Source: Verrucomicrobium spinosum DSM 4136 = JCM 18804
Lineage (GTDB): Bacteria; Verrucomicrobiota; Verrucomicrobiia; Verrucomicrobiales; Verrucomicrobiaceae
Direction: 5' to 3'
Assembly: GCF_000172155.1 (NCBI RefSeq)
Contig: NZ_ABIZ01000001.1
Coordinates: forward strand, 2,513,105-2,577,104
Length of the DNA: 64,000 nt
A program made the position numbers and the translations under genes. The stretch's first letter is position 1. Every line of letters begins with the position of its first letter. Of this stretch, positions 1 through 7,833 are shown piece by piece. The notes below the pieces were generated by a model. It worked only from the letters and a program-made list of their open reading frames with translations, did not search any database and was not told the DNA's origin.

Positions 1-371
1 CAGCACAAAGATCTCTGAATGAGGGTTCCACAGCCGGGCTTGAAGCAAGGCGAGCTGGAGGTCCAGGCATTCCTGCGCCTTTCCCCAGTGGAGAAAGATG
101 ATGGCCGTTCTCATGGCTCGCCTTGGATCACCGGAAGGCTGCCGCCCCAGAACAGCTTCCTATCGGCTGGAGCATGGTGCAACAAGCGCTGGTCCGGGGG
201 ACGCGTTCCTCGGGATTTTCTCCATGGCGGCATGAATCCGAGACGGAGTGAAGCCGGGTGGATCTGGCTGCTTACGGCCGAGGCAAAACTGATGAAAGCG
301 GGCAAGTGCACGGGGTGCTAAATGCACCGAGAGACAACCAATTGCAACGGTAGATGTTCCGGCAGGGGAGA
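1..371. other. Gap with no supported gene
   Basis: An open frame at 19-321 on the plus strand reads through most of this stretch, but its product is rich in Gly, Arg and Trp with no recognisable domain, and the opposite strand is also open. I see no convincing gene. A gene ending outside the window could begin or end here. Confidence 0.5.
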
Positions 372-400
372 CAAAAAAGGGAGCCAATTTTGATTGGCTC
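372..400 (-). terminator. Rho-independent terminator fused to the tRNA-Asn 3' end
   Basis: Read on the minus strand, an 8-bp stem (GAGCCAAT pairing with ATTGGCTC) is followed by CC and six T residues. The 5' arm of the stem is made from the last bases of the tRNA: the final acceptor bases, the discriminator G and the CCA. The terminator therefore cannot form without opening the tRNA acceptor end. Confidence 0.8.
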
Positions 401-469
401 CTGAGGTAGGGTTCGAACCTACGACCTAGTGGTTAACAGCCACCCGCTCTACCGCTGAGCTACTCAGGA
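395..469 (-). tRNA. tRNA-Asn (anticodon GTT)
   Basis: A complete cloverleaf is readable on the minus strand. The acceptor stem TCCTGAG pairs with CTCAGGA, the D-arm starts TAGCTCAGCGG, the anticodon loop is CTGTTAA giving GTT, and the T-loop is GGTTCGAACCC. The discriminator is G and CCA is encoded. Length is 75 nt with CCA. Decodes AAC/AAU. Confidence 0.97.
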
Positions 470-484
470 ATTCCGTGAGGGCCG

Positions 485-527
485 TTATCTTACCCAGCCT
501 CTGATCTTTGCAACTGAATTTGCAAAG
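485..527 (-). promoter_or_regulatory. Possible tRNA-Asn promoter with inverted repeat
   Basis: Upstream of tRNA-Asn on the minus strand lies TTGCAA (513-508), then 15 nt, then TAAGAT (492-487), a weak sigma-70-like pair. The -35-like hexamer sits inside a perfect 8-bp inverted repeat, CTTTGCAA / TTGCAAAG, at 506-513 and 520-527. The call rests on position and pattern only. Confidence 0.3.
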
Positions 528-609
528 TTCCTGCCGCTTTTTTCGATTTTTTTTGGGCTTGTCGTAAAGTTCCCCGGTGTCGGATCATGGATGTTCGACT
601 TTTTGCCAC

Positions 610-2025
610 ATGAATCTCATTATGAAGACGTCACTCCTGTCTCAAGCTCGTCTCGGCAATGCCGGTGGGGGCAGGGGATGGGTGGGGCTGATTGCGCTGC
701 TGATCGTCGGTCTGGGGATGGCCGCACCGGGATCCGCGTGGGCCTTGGGACTGCTGGTGCTGAAGGGGGCGAATGCCAGCCCGGAGTTTGCCAAGGTGGT
801 GACGTTTTCCCGCTGTGAGGAATTCGCGGTGAACTACAAGGTCCAGGTGACGGGCGGCGGGGAGAAAGTGTATTTGATCAGTGAGGTCTTCGGGATGGTG
901 GAGTACGATCCCGTGCTGCTGGCGGTGGATCTGGTGGATCTACAGGACTATGCGCCTCTGTTGGAGGTGGTGGATCGGACACGGAGGCTGGAGGCTCGGT
1001 ACCCGGCGGTGCGGCAGGAGTCGCCTCGCTTCTTGAAGCCCATCCTTGAGGTGATGCTGCTCCGCGATCAGGGCTTGGTGCAATATGAAGGGCGCTGGAT
1101 GACGCGGGCCTCCTACGACCGGGTCAAAGAAGAGCAGCGGCAAAAGGTAAAGGACACCCGTGCCATGACAGAAGCGCTGGAACGGACCCGCAAGCTGGAG
1201 ATACAGCGCCAGGAGGAGGAGGCCAAGGCCATGTTGAAAGCCGCGGCGAACCGCGTGAAGGCGGAGGAACAGGCGCGGATGGAGGAGGAAGAGCGGCGTC
1301 GGGCTGCCCAGAGAAAGATGGAGGAAGAGCAGGAGAAAGAAGCCCGGCTTCTGGCGGAAAAGCGGGCGCAAGAGGAAAAAGAACAGTCGCGACTGCGTGT
1401 GAACTGGAACCGTCTGGGTGGTGGCCCGACGGCGGCGCTGTTGAAGGCGGAATGGGAAACGCTTCAGAACTGGCATCGGGCAGGGCGGGAGACATTTCCG
1501 GGCATGGAACTACCCGGTGCTGCAGAGGCTCTGCTGATGCAGCAGCACTTTGCCAAGGGGGGGACGGATTTGCCGGCGGCGATGGGGAGCACTCAACCTG
1601 CCACCTGGGTGGAGTCTGCGGATGGGCGCAGTCTGATGATTCGCGTGGTTCGGACGGCGGAGGCGGGAGCCTCTGCGTCAGGCGTGCCTCGCTCGGGGCT
1701 GCTCATGGCATTCCAGGTGCCTACGGATGCGAAAGGTGGACCGGTGGCAGGGGAGGAACTGCGAGGTCTGACCACTGTGGTGGGAGACGTGAGTCGCGAG
1801 CTGCAACGGGCCCTTCCGCGCGCCATGACGGTGGCGCTCACCTCACTGCCAGAGGCAGGAGCGCTTTCCCTGCGGGTGCCTTTGGGAGTGGGAGAGCCTT
1901 CTGGCTACCTCACTGTGAGTCGTCCCCTTTTGGGGGAGGATGGGAGCTATCATCTGATCTTGCTGGTGGCATTGGGGCTGACGGATGGCCGGGCTGCTGC
2001 GCCGGTGGATTCCGTGCTGAGATGA
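610..2025 (+). CDS. Exported coiled-coil protein of unknown function
   Basis: I do not recognise the family. From the ATG at 610 (or 622) the protein has a basic start and one hydrophobic stretch ending in Ala-Trp-Ala, which looks like a signal peptide. A region with an 'EGRWMT' stretch, common near gene products of this phylum, follows. Residues of roughly 170-275 are a highly charged Glu/Lys/Arg/Gln helix, almost certainly coiled coil. The last 190 residues look like a mixed alpha/beta domain. The frame is open from a GTG at 577, but that would put 11 non-signal residues before the signal, so I prefer 610. The next gene follows 66 bp later on the same strand, and both are probably envelope proteins. 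No clear Shine-Dalgarno. Confidence 0.75.
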   Translation: MNLIMKTSLLSQARLGNAGGGRGWVGLIALLIVGLGMAAPGSAWALGLLVLKGANASPEFAKVVTFSRCEEFAVNYKVQVTGGGEKVYLISEVFGMVEYDPVLLAVDLVDLQDYAPLLEVVDRTRRLEARYPAVRQESPRFLKPILEVMLLRDQGLVQYEGRWMTRASYDRVKEEQRQKVKDTRAMTEALERTRKLEIQRQEEEAKAMLKAAANRVKAEEQARMEEEERRRAAQRKMEEEQEKEARLLAEKRAQEEKEQSRLRVNWNRLGGGPTAALLKAEWETLQNWHRAGRETFPGMELPGAAEALLMQQHFAKGGTDLPAAMGSTQPATWVESADGRSLMIRVVRTAEAGASASGVPRSGLLMAFQVPTDAKGGPVAGEELRGLTTVVGDVSRELQRALPRAMTVALTSLPEAGALSLRVPLGVGEPSGYLTVSRPLLGEDGSYHLILLVALGLTDGRAAAPVDSVLR

Positions 2026-2091
2026 GTGTGGCTGAGTTGATGAAAGTCTTTCCAACCATTGTAATACCTTAGACTCGGGTCTGAAAGTTCC

Positions 2092-2688
2092 ATGGAATCC
2101 CCATTGCCACCGCCTACCCCGCAGCCCGCACCGCCGCCTGTGCCTTCTTCCGCTGTGCCGATGCCTGCCGCTCCAACGTTGCCGCCTCGGTCAGCCACCC
2201 CAGGCATGCCGGGAGTTTCCGGGGTGTCGGTCCGCTTGACCCAATCCGGGGCCGGACACGGGCAAGTTCTGCTTCCGGCCAAGCAGAAAGGGCGGGGTGG
2301 TTGGTCGCTGGGCATCGTGGCAGGGGTCGTGCTGGTGCTTGCAGCGGGGGGGGCCTGGGATGCCGCCCGGTCAGGGCCGGTCTGGCACGCCTTGAGGAAG
2401 GTGGCAGGTCTCTTGGAGGCTCCTCATCCGACGGGACGTTGGTACGAGTTCGGCCACCGATTGGGGCGCACTCATGCGGGGGTGTGTGCGGCGTTTGAGA
2501 CTGCGCCCGTGGCCACCGCCGCAGATCTGGTGTATGCGCTGAAGTCCTTGGGGGTTGAGAACCCGCCCCGGGAGGTTTTTGAGATGTGTCTGCGGGGCTA
2601 CGAGGACGGCGTGGCGGGGCGGGAACGACGCTACAGGGCTGATGGTAAAGGGTCGGACGGGTTCCCGCCAGCGTTGGAAAACTTGTGA
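2092..2688 (+). CDS. Proline-rich single-pass membrane protein, unknown
   Basis: 198 residues. The first 70 or so are Pro/Ala/Val-rich and likely disordered. A transmembrane helix of about 20 residues (around 78-98, 'GIVAGVVLVLAAGGAWDAA') follows, then a soluble C-terminal domain of about 95 residues with a conserved-looking 'GYEDGV' stretch. The order of Pro-rich segment, basic residues and membrane helix is the same as in the TPR protein at 25030, so the two may share a topology with the N-terminus in the cytoplasm. Function unknown. It follows the coiled-coil protein gene and precedes the aldolase gene by 102 bp. Confidence 0.65.
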   Translation: MESPLPPPTPQPAPPPVPSSAVPMPAAPTLPPRSATPGMPGVSGVSVRLTQSGAGHGQVLLPAKQKGRGGWSLGIVAGVVLVLAAGGAWDAARSGPVWHALRKVAGLLEAPHPTGRWYEFGHRLGRTHAGVCAAFETAPVATAADLVYALKSLGVENPPREVFEMCLRGYEDGVAGRERRYRADGKGSDGFPPALENL

Positions 2689-2790
2689 GGCAGGCGGGGA
2701 GAGGAGGCCGCCTGGATGGGCAACTCCGGGCCGCTGCAACCATTGCGGGCTTTACTTTTCCCCCATTTGGCCGCAAGGTTCCGGCCCGCT

Positions 2791-3582
2791 ATGAGCCGAC
2801 AAGACAACCTTGAGACTTTCTTCCGTGACGGAAAGACCGTCATTCTGCCGATCGACCACGGAGTGGCGATCCCTGTCCCCGGTCTGGAGAATCCGTTCCA
2901 ACTGATCGAGGATGTGAATCCCTATGTGGATGGGTATGTCTTGAATCTCGGCCTGGCCCTGCGCACGGGCGACATGCTCACGGGCAAGGGCATCTGTCTG
3001 CGCACCGATGTGTACAACGTGCGGACCACGGGCAAGGGCGCTGGCAGCATCAACATCTACGGCCTCGGCGAGGCGGAGATGGTGGGGGCCACCGGCGTGA
3101 TGAACATGCTCTTCCCCTTCAGCGAGAATGAAGAACTGATCACCCAGAACTGTGCCGATCTCATCAGCGAGAGCCTGGACGTGGACATCCCCGTCATTCT
3201 TGAGACGCTGCCCTACGGACTGGGCCAGAAGGACAAGTACACCGTGGAAAACATCGGATTCGCCGTGCGTTTGGCCGCCGAGATGGGGGCTGATGTGGTG
3301 AAGACTGCGTACCCCACCAACGGTACGGTGGAGGACTTCAAGCGCATCGTAGAGTCCTGCTACGCTCCGGTCATCGTGCTGGGCGGCGCGGCTGACGGCA
3401 ATGATCTGGACCTGCTCTCCATGGTGCATGATGCCATGAAGGCCGGTGCCGCTGGCATTGCGATTGGACGCAACGTGTGGCAGCACCGCAGCCCTGCGGC
3501 CATCGCCCGCAGCCTCGCTGCCATTGTGCATGAGGGGGCCAAGGTGGACCAGGCGCTCACGCTCCTGAAGGAGCCCGTTTGA
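2791..3582 (+). CDS. Class I aldolase of the DhnA/LsrF type
   Basis: A TIM-barrel Schiff-base aldolase of the archaeal-type class I fructose-bisphosphate aldolase, LsrF and DhnA group. The opening 'ILPIDHGVAIP' carries the family's substrate-binding Asp-His, 'DVVKTAYP' contains the likely Schiff-base lysine, and 'IVLGGA' plus 'GAAGIAIGRNVWQ' form the phosphate-binding end of the barrel. Length, 263 residues, fits the family. The frame is open upstream to 2716, but the extra residues show no homology-like features, so I start at the ATG at 2791. It probably cleaves a phosphorylated sugar or related ketose in the cytoplasm; the exact substrate cannot be told. It stands alone and is followed by a strong terminator at 3711. 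Confidence 0.88.
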   Translation: MSRQDNLETFFRDGKTVILPIDHGVAIPVPGLENPFQLIEDVNPYVDGYVLNLGLALRTGDMLTGKGICLRTDVYNVRTTGKGAGSINIYGLGEAEMVGATGVMNMLFPFSENEELITQNCADLISESLDVDIPVILETLPYGLGQKDKYTVENIGFAVRLAAEMGADVVKTAYPTNGTVEDFKRIVESCYAPVIVLGGAADGNDLDLLSMVHDAMKAGAAGIAIGRNVWQHRSPAAIARSLAAIVHEGAKVDQALTLLKEPV

Positions 3583-3710
3583 AGGGACTGGAGCTGGCGG
3601 CGTTGAGGTGAGTGTATCTGACCGGGTGGATCGCCTCCACACCGGCCCCTTGGGCCGAGACTCCGTCGAGTGACCCCGACTGCGAGAGCGAGCAAAAAGA
3701 TCTGCGAAGA

Positions 3711-3736
3711 AGACGGGCCGAAGCCCGTCTTTTTTT
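3711..3736 (+). terminator. Rho-independent terminator after the aldolase gene
   Basis: An 8-bp stem AGACGGGC / GCCCGTCT with a CGAA tetraloop is followed by seven or more T residues. It lies about 130 bp after the aldolase stop and just before the tRNA-Ser promoter. Confidence 0.9.
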
Positions 3737-3758
3737 GTGTCAAAAATGCACCTCTCGC

Positions 3759-3787
3759 TTGACTCTGAAGACGGCTCGGCTAAGAAT
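3759..3787 (+). promoter_or_regulatory. Likely tRNA-Ser promoter
   Basis: TTGACT at 3759-3764 is followed after 17 nt by AAGAAT (3782-3787). The start of transcription would fall roughly 30 nt before the tRNA. The -35 element matches consensus at five of six positions. Confidence 0.5.
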
Positions 3788-3824
3788 CTCTTCCCGGGCT
3801 TAACCGCCTGAGCTGAGCATTATT

Positions 3825-3916
3825 GGAGAGATGGCTGAGTGGTCGAAAGCACATCTTTGCTAAAGATGCGTAGCCTTTAACAGCTACCGAGGGTTCGAAT
3901 CCCTCTCTCTCCGCCA
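3825..3916 (+). tRNA. tRNA-Ser (anticodon GCT)
   Basis: A 92-nt class II tRNA. GGAGAGA pairs with TCTCTCC, the anticodon stem CATCT/AGATG encloses TTGCTAA (anticodon GCT), a long variable arm follows, then GGTTCGAATCC and an encoded GCCA. It reads AGC/AGU codons. Confidence 0.97.
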
Positions 3917-4734
3917 GCTGCTTCATCGGAAAAACTGTCAATGCATTCGGCCTCAATGCCACGCCACATGAGCTGCAAAATGATGTCGATTGTGTAGCAC
4001 AGGAGCTTTGCCGAAGGCCAGAAGTATGACCACCCACCGAACAGAGACCGGGCGGGTGTTTCACTCCAAGCGCCACTCGGTTCCGTCGAACACTAGAGAG
4101 CATCTGTGCTGGTACGACGTGTGGGCGACCATTGAACCAAAGCACACGTCCCAAGAGACCCTTGCCATTGCCTGGAGCCGGTCTTTCGGATCACTGTGGG
4201 ATGGGACAAGTCCGTTCATCAACATCAAGGACAGATATTCAAACTTTGAGAACCTGAGGAAGAATTGGATTTTGTTTTGTCGAGTTCCACACATGATGAA
4301 TACATGACTTCTCAATCCAAGCCGCACGTGCTGCTTTCCGGCTGGCAAAAGGATCTATTCGGCAGTGAACACTGAGGCTGGCTGGTGACTGACCAGGCAT
4401 TCACCGCAGACGGTATTGGGGGGGGGCGGCTGGGGGCGGGAGGGCGGCTGATCTTCCTCGAAGAGGATGTGGCTAAAAGCCCGATGTTGACGACCTTCCA
4501 GCGAATCTACGTTGGGTGGAGGAGTGATTGTTTCCTACTCCGAAGGGGTTGTGGCGGTCTAGTCCTTGCGACGCTCAAGGATTCTTGGCAGGCACGGACT
4601 TCTGATTCTGCTGAGTAGTTGGAACGAACCTGTGGGAGCTGCCCAACGGGTGGTCGCCTTGGCTGGGCGGCATTGGCGGTATTGGTGGCAGAGGAGGGAT
4701 GGAGGTGGCCGAGGGAGATGCAAGATGCGTCTGC
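3917..4734. other. Gene-poor gap after tRNA-Ser
   Basis: About 820 bp with no gene I can support. Open frames at 3990-4307 (plus) and 4061-4348 (minus) overlap each other and show no recognisable domain, though the former has an ordinary amino-acid mix. Base composition around 4080-4320 is more AT-rich than neighbouring genes, which would fit decayed foreign DNA beside a tRNA gene, but I find no integrase or copy of the tRNA 3' end. A G-rich tract lies at 4419-4444. Confidence 0.5.
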
Positions 4735-5736
4735 CTACCGAATCTTGATGATCACTTTTCCTTTCGCCCGTCCTGTTTCGACATACGCCATGGCTTCGTT
4801 TGTGGATTCGAACGGGAAAACTCGATCGACGACGGGACGAATTTTTCCGGCTTCGATCAGCGAAGTGATCTGGCTCAACTGCGCACCGTTCGCACGCATG
4901 AACAGGAATGAATAGCTGATCTGCCGGGATTGCGCCTTCCTCCGGATTCCGAAGCTCAGAAGGCTTACAATCTTCTGCATGATCCAGTTCAATCCTTGCT
5001 CCCTCGCGAGGTCCGGATCCGGCGGACCCGAGATCGAGATTAGCTTGCCGCCGGGCTTCAGCACTGCGAGGGATTTCTCCAGCGTGTCCTTTCCGAGGCT
5101 GTTCAGCACGACGTCATAACCTTGCAGCACTTTCTCAAAGTCGTCATTCTTGTAGTCGACGACGACGTCTGCGCCGAGGCTTTTCACAAGATCGACATTT
5201 GCCGTGCTGGTGGTGGTGGCAACATGGGCACCGAGATGCCTGGCAAGCTGGATGGCGATCGTGCCCACGCCGCCTGAACCTGCATGGATCAGGACTTTCT
5301 GCCCCTTTTGCAAGTTGGCCCGCTCGACAAGCACCTGCCAGGCGGTCAGGGCGACAAGCGGAAGGGATGCGGCTTCCTCCATGGTGAGATTGGCGGGCTT
5401 CATCGCGACATCGGCCTCGTCCATGGCGATGTACTCTGCAAATGTCCCGATGCGATCCTGGGCCGGACGTGCGTAGACCTCGTCGCCGAGCTTGAATCGG
5501 CGAACATTGGACCCCACCCGCACCACGACGCCCGCGACATCGTTGCCCAGCACCAAGGGAAGACGATACGGCAGGATTAGCTTGAGCTCCCCGCTTCTGA
5601 TCTTGTGGTCCAGGAGATTGACCCCGGCGGCATGAATCTCAACCATGACGTCGTTGTCCCGCAACTCCGGCGTTGGACTTTCGCCGGGTCTCAGAGCGCC
5701 GTGTTTCGCGTAGTGATCGATCAGGAATGATTTCAT
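4735..5736 (-). CDS. Zinc-independent MDR oxidoreductase (quinone oxidoreductase-like)
   Basis: 333 residues, typical of the medium-chain dehydrogenase/reductase family. The N-terminal GroES-like half carries 'GVNLLDHKIRSGE' and 'LGNDVAGVVVRVGSNV'. The Rossmann half carries 'VLIHAGSGGVGTIAIQLARHLGA', the NADPH-binding loop of quinone-oxidoreductase-like members. The structural zinc cysteines of alcohol dehydrogenases are missing, as expected for this branch. It likely reduces quinones or enones with NADPH in the cytoplasm. The SDR gene lies 36 bp upstream on the same strand, and both are probably transcribed from the operator region at 6635-6666 under the HxlR regulator. Confidence 0.9.
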   Translation of the reverse strand: MKSFLIDHYAKHGALRPGESPTPELRDNDVMVEIHAAGVNLLDHKIRSGELKLILPYRLPLVLGNDVAGVVVRVGSNVRRFKLGDEVYARPAQDRIGTFAEYIAMDEADVAMKPANLTMEEAASLPLVALTAWQVLVERANLQKGQKVLIHAGSGGVGTIAIQLARHLGAHVATTTSTANVDLVKSLGADVVVDYKNDDFEKVLQGYDVVLNSLGKDTLEKSLAVLKPGGKLISISGPPDPDLAREQGLNWIMQKIVSLLSFGIRRKAQSRQISYSFLFMRANGAQLSQITSLIEAGKIRPVVDRVFPFESTNEAMAYVETGRAKGKVIIKIR

Positions 5737-5772
5737 AGAACTAGCTTTCGTAGTTATGCTGGTGGTAGAATC

Positions 5773-6624
5773 TCATCCGGGAAGTCTGTTGAATTTGCGA
5801 AGGTTCCTGTCGACGAGGGTCTCGGGCAGGAAGCGGCGCATGAAACGGACTTGTCCGGCAGACTTTCCGGCCGTGTAACGCCTTTTGGGCGTGGCCACAT
5901 TTGCGGCTCTTACGACGGCTTCGGCGACCACTTCGGGCGCGTCGCCCTTTGCGACGATTTCCCGCATCAATTTCTCCGCGTCCGCGCGGACGGCATCGTA
6001 GAGGGGAAGCGGTCGGTCCGGTCGGGTGATGTTCTCTTCGAAGGACGTGCGGGTGACCCCGGGCTCGACAAGCACGATGCGGATGCCTTGCGTCCGCACC
6101 TCGTGGTCGAGCGATTCCGAGTACCCCTCGATGGCGTGTTTGGTCGATGCGTAGAGGGCGTTGTAGGGAGCGGGGATTAGCCCGAGGATGGAGCTGAGAT
6201 TGATGATGCGGCCTCCACGCTGCTGTCTCATCACTGGCAGGACCGCATGGGTCATCCGCATGGTGCCGAACACGTTCACCTCAAACAGGGCCTTTGCCTG
6301 TGCCGTGGTGGATTCCTCAGCGCCGCCAAGCAGGCCGATTCCGGCATTGTTGACGAGAAGATCGATCCGGCCTTCCCGGGTTAGCACCTCGCCGACCACG
6401 CTCTGCACGGATGTCTCGTCAACGACGTCGCAAACCAGCATCGTGATCCCATCGACGGGATGGGCGGCCGGCTTGCGACTGGTTCCAAAGACACGGTAGC
6501 CATCGCGACTCAGGGCCTGTGCCGTCACCAGCCCGATGCCTGAGGATGCCCCCGTGACCAGGGCGACACGGCGACGGCTGTCAGCCACCGGCTCCTGCTC
6601 TCTTTTTGTTGTTGCTGCATTCAT
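5773..6624 (-). CDS. Short-chain dehydrogenase/reductase (SDR)
   Basis: A classical SDR of 283 residues. The cofactor motif 'VTGASSGIG', the structural 'NNAG', the catalytic Ser in 'INLSS' and the YxxxK motif in 'YASTKHA' are all present, so it should be active. The reaction is an NAD(P)H-dependent carbonyl reduction or alcohol oxidation; substrate unknown. It is the first gene of a likely two-gene unit with the MDR oxidoreductase and is divergent from the HxlR regulator gene, 54 bp away, a layout usual for redox genes controlled by HxlR proteins. Confidence 0.92.
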   Translation of the reverse strand: MNAATTKREQEPVADSRRRVALVTGASSGIGLVTAQALSRDGYRVFGTSRKPAAHPVDGITMLVCDVVDETSVQSVVGEVLTREGRIDLLVNNAGIGLLGGAEESTTAQAKALFEVNVFGTMRMTHAVLPVMRQQRGGRIINLSSILGLIPAPYNALYASTKHAIEGYSESLDHEVRTQGIRIVLVEPGVTRTSFEENITRPDRPLPLYDAVRADAEKLMREIVAKGDAPEVVAEAVVRAANVATPKRRYTAGKSAGQVRFMRRFLPETLVDRNLRKFNRLPG

Positions 6625-6634
6625 AAAGGCGAGG

Positions 6635-6666
6635 TTAGTATTAAATCAGTAGTGAGTCAATACTAA
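6635..6666. promoter_or_regulatory. Probable HxlR operator (inverted repeat)
   Basis: A perfect 8-bp inverted repeat, TTAGTATT at 6635-6642 and AATACTAA at 6659-6666, sits in the 54-bp gap between the divergent SDR and HxlR genes. Half-site centres are 24 bp apart, a spacing suited to a winged-helix dimer. Assignment to the adjacent regulator is by position. Confidence 0.6.
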
Positions 6667-6678
6667 AACGATAGTGAC

Positions 6679-7110
6679 ATGAAGAAGGTTTCGAACCAAC
6701 CCTGCCTGATCGCCCGGAGCCTTGCCCTTGTGGGGGACGCCTGGAGCATGCTGATCATGCGCGACGCCCACGCCGGGCTGACCCGCTTCGATGATTTCCG
6801 GAAAAGTCTCGGAATTGCGCCGACGATTCTGACGGGGCGACTGGCAACTCTGATCGACGAGGGGCTGCTGGAGAAGCGCCGCTACTCTGAACGTCCGCCA
6901 CGGGATGAGTATCTGCTCACGGAAGCCGGTCGGGACTTTCTGCCGGTACTGTTTGCGATCGGTGCATGGGGGCGCAAGCATCGCGGTGGGGGCAAGGTGA
7001 CCCGGTTCTACGACGTTGAGACCGGATCGGAGATCGATCCCGTGATCATTGATCGCGGTACCGGCGCGCCGATTGGAACGCGTCCCATTCGTGTTGCTGC
7101 ACCGGAATAA
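6679..7110 (+). CDS. HxlR-family transcriptional regulator
   Basis: 143 residues with the MarR/HxlR winged helix. A conserved N-terminal Cys ('QPCLIARSLALVGDAWSMLIMRD'), the recognition helix area 'IAPTILTGRLATL' and the wing 'YSERPPRDEYLLTEAGRDF' are all visible. Proteins of this group sense reactive electrophiles or oxidants, often through that cysteine, and control adjacent oxidoreductases. The gene is divergent from the SDR-MDR unit and probably represses both itself and them through the palindrome at 6635-6666. The C-terminal tail of about 35 residues is longer than in minimal family members. Confidence 0.9.
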   Translation: MKKVSNQPCLIARSLALVGDAWSMLIMRDAHAGLTRFDDFRKSLGIAPTILTGRLATLIDEGLLEKRRYSERPPRDEYLLTEAGRDFLPVLFAIGAWGRKHRGGGKVTRFYDVETGSEIDPVIIDRGTGAPIGTRPIRVAAPE

Positions 7111-7317
7111 GCCAAGGTGCCGCACGGCTATTGAATCGCCATCCTTTTCGTAACTCCGGGTTGCTATCGCGTGTGTGGGAGATGGAGCATAGTCCAGCTG
7201 TCCCCAAACGGCAAGGGAGCGGAGTGGTGGGTATTTCAAATAACCGTCACGAAGTCATTTTTGTTTGCCTCGCTCTAGGCGCAGACGAGATCTGATTCGC
7301 AGATGTCAAATAGCGGG

Positions 7318-7776
7318 TCACCTCTCGGACTCGCCTCCCATCAGCAACTCGGCATAGCGGGTCAGCATCTTTGTGAGTCGCTCCATCTCGCGTTCGCTCA
7401 TCAACGAGGGCGCCACGGCTTCCACTTCGAGAATGGCGGTGTGGGCTTCCGTCAAAGCCTTTCTTCCCGAGGCAGTGATTTCGCTGCGGAGAATACGGCC
7501 ATGGTTGGGATCGGGTGATCTCGTGATAAAGCCCTCGCGCTCCATGTTGACGAGGATGCCTTGCATGCTCTGAGGGGTGACAAATGCTGCTCGGGCCAGT
7601 GCGGCATTGGACAGGCCGGGTTCCTGCTCCAGTGCGGAGAGCACTGCGCACTGGGGGGCGGTGAGGTTGAGGGGGCGTAGCGCTTCGTCCAGCCGCGTGC
7701 GCAAGGCATGCTGGGCTAGATTGAGCGCTCCTCCAAAGCGACGAGCGAGCGGAACTGCGAAGTTTGATCTCGACAT
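7318..7776 (-). CDS. MarR-family transcriptional regulator
   Basis: 152 residues with the MarR winged-helix fold: dimerisation helix at the start, 'LTAPQCAVLSAL' entering the helix-turn-helix, recognition helix 'VTPQSMQGILVNMEREGFI', wing 'RSPDPNHGR' and a C-terminal dimerisation helix. It is divergent from the dioxygenase gene at 7834 and two palindromes lie in the 57-bp gap, one abutting its own start codon, so autorepression and control of the dioxygenase are likely. The ligand cannot be predicted. Confidence 0.92.
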   Translation of the reverse strand: MSRSNFAVPLARRFGGALNLAQHALRTRLDEALRPLNLTAPQCAVLSALEQEPGLSNAALARAAFVTPQSMQGILVNMEREGFITRSPDPNHGRILRSEITASGRKALTEAHTAILEVEAVAPSLMSEREMERLTKMLTRYAELLMGGESER

Positions 7777-7812
7777 ATCAGGGGCCTGATACTACTGCGT
7801 TGTCGCAGTAGT
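7777..7812. promoter_or_regulatory. Twin palindromes, likely MarR operators
   Basis: Two perfect inverted repeats lie side by side: ATCAGG-GG-CCTGAT (7777-7790) and ACTACTGCG-TTGT-CGCAGTAGT (7791-7812). The first touches the MarR start codon, the second lies 21 bp before the dioxygenase ATG. The second is 22 bp long, the usual size of a MarR site. Confidence 0.65.
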
Positions 7813-7833
7813 CCAACACCCAAATGGTCCAAC

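Noticed and set aside
2752-3642. 296-residue minus-strand frame
   Set aside because: Antisense to the aldolase gene.
3780-4154. Minus-strand frame with 'LAEREGFEPSVAVKG' segment
   Set aside because: This is the well-known false protein from translating a tRNA-Ser gene antisense.
3917-4734. Integrated element at the tRNA-Ser 3' end
   Set aside because: No integrase and no second copy of the tRNA 3' end in the window; only a modest drop in GC.
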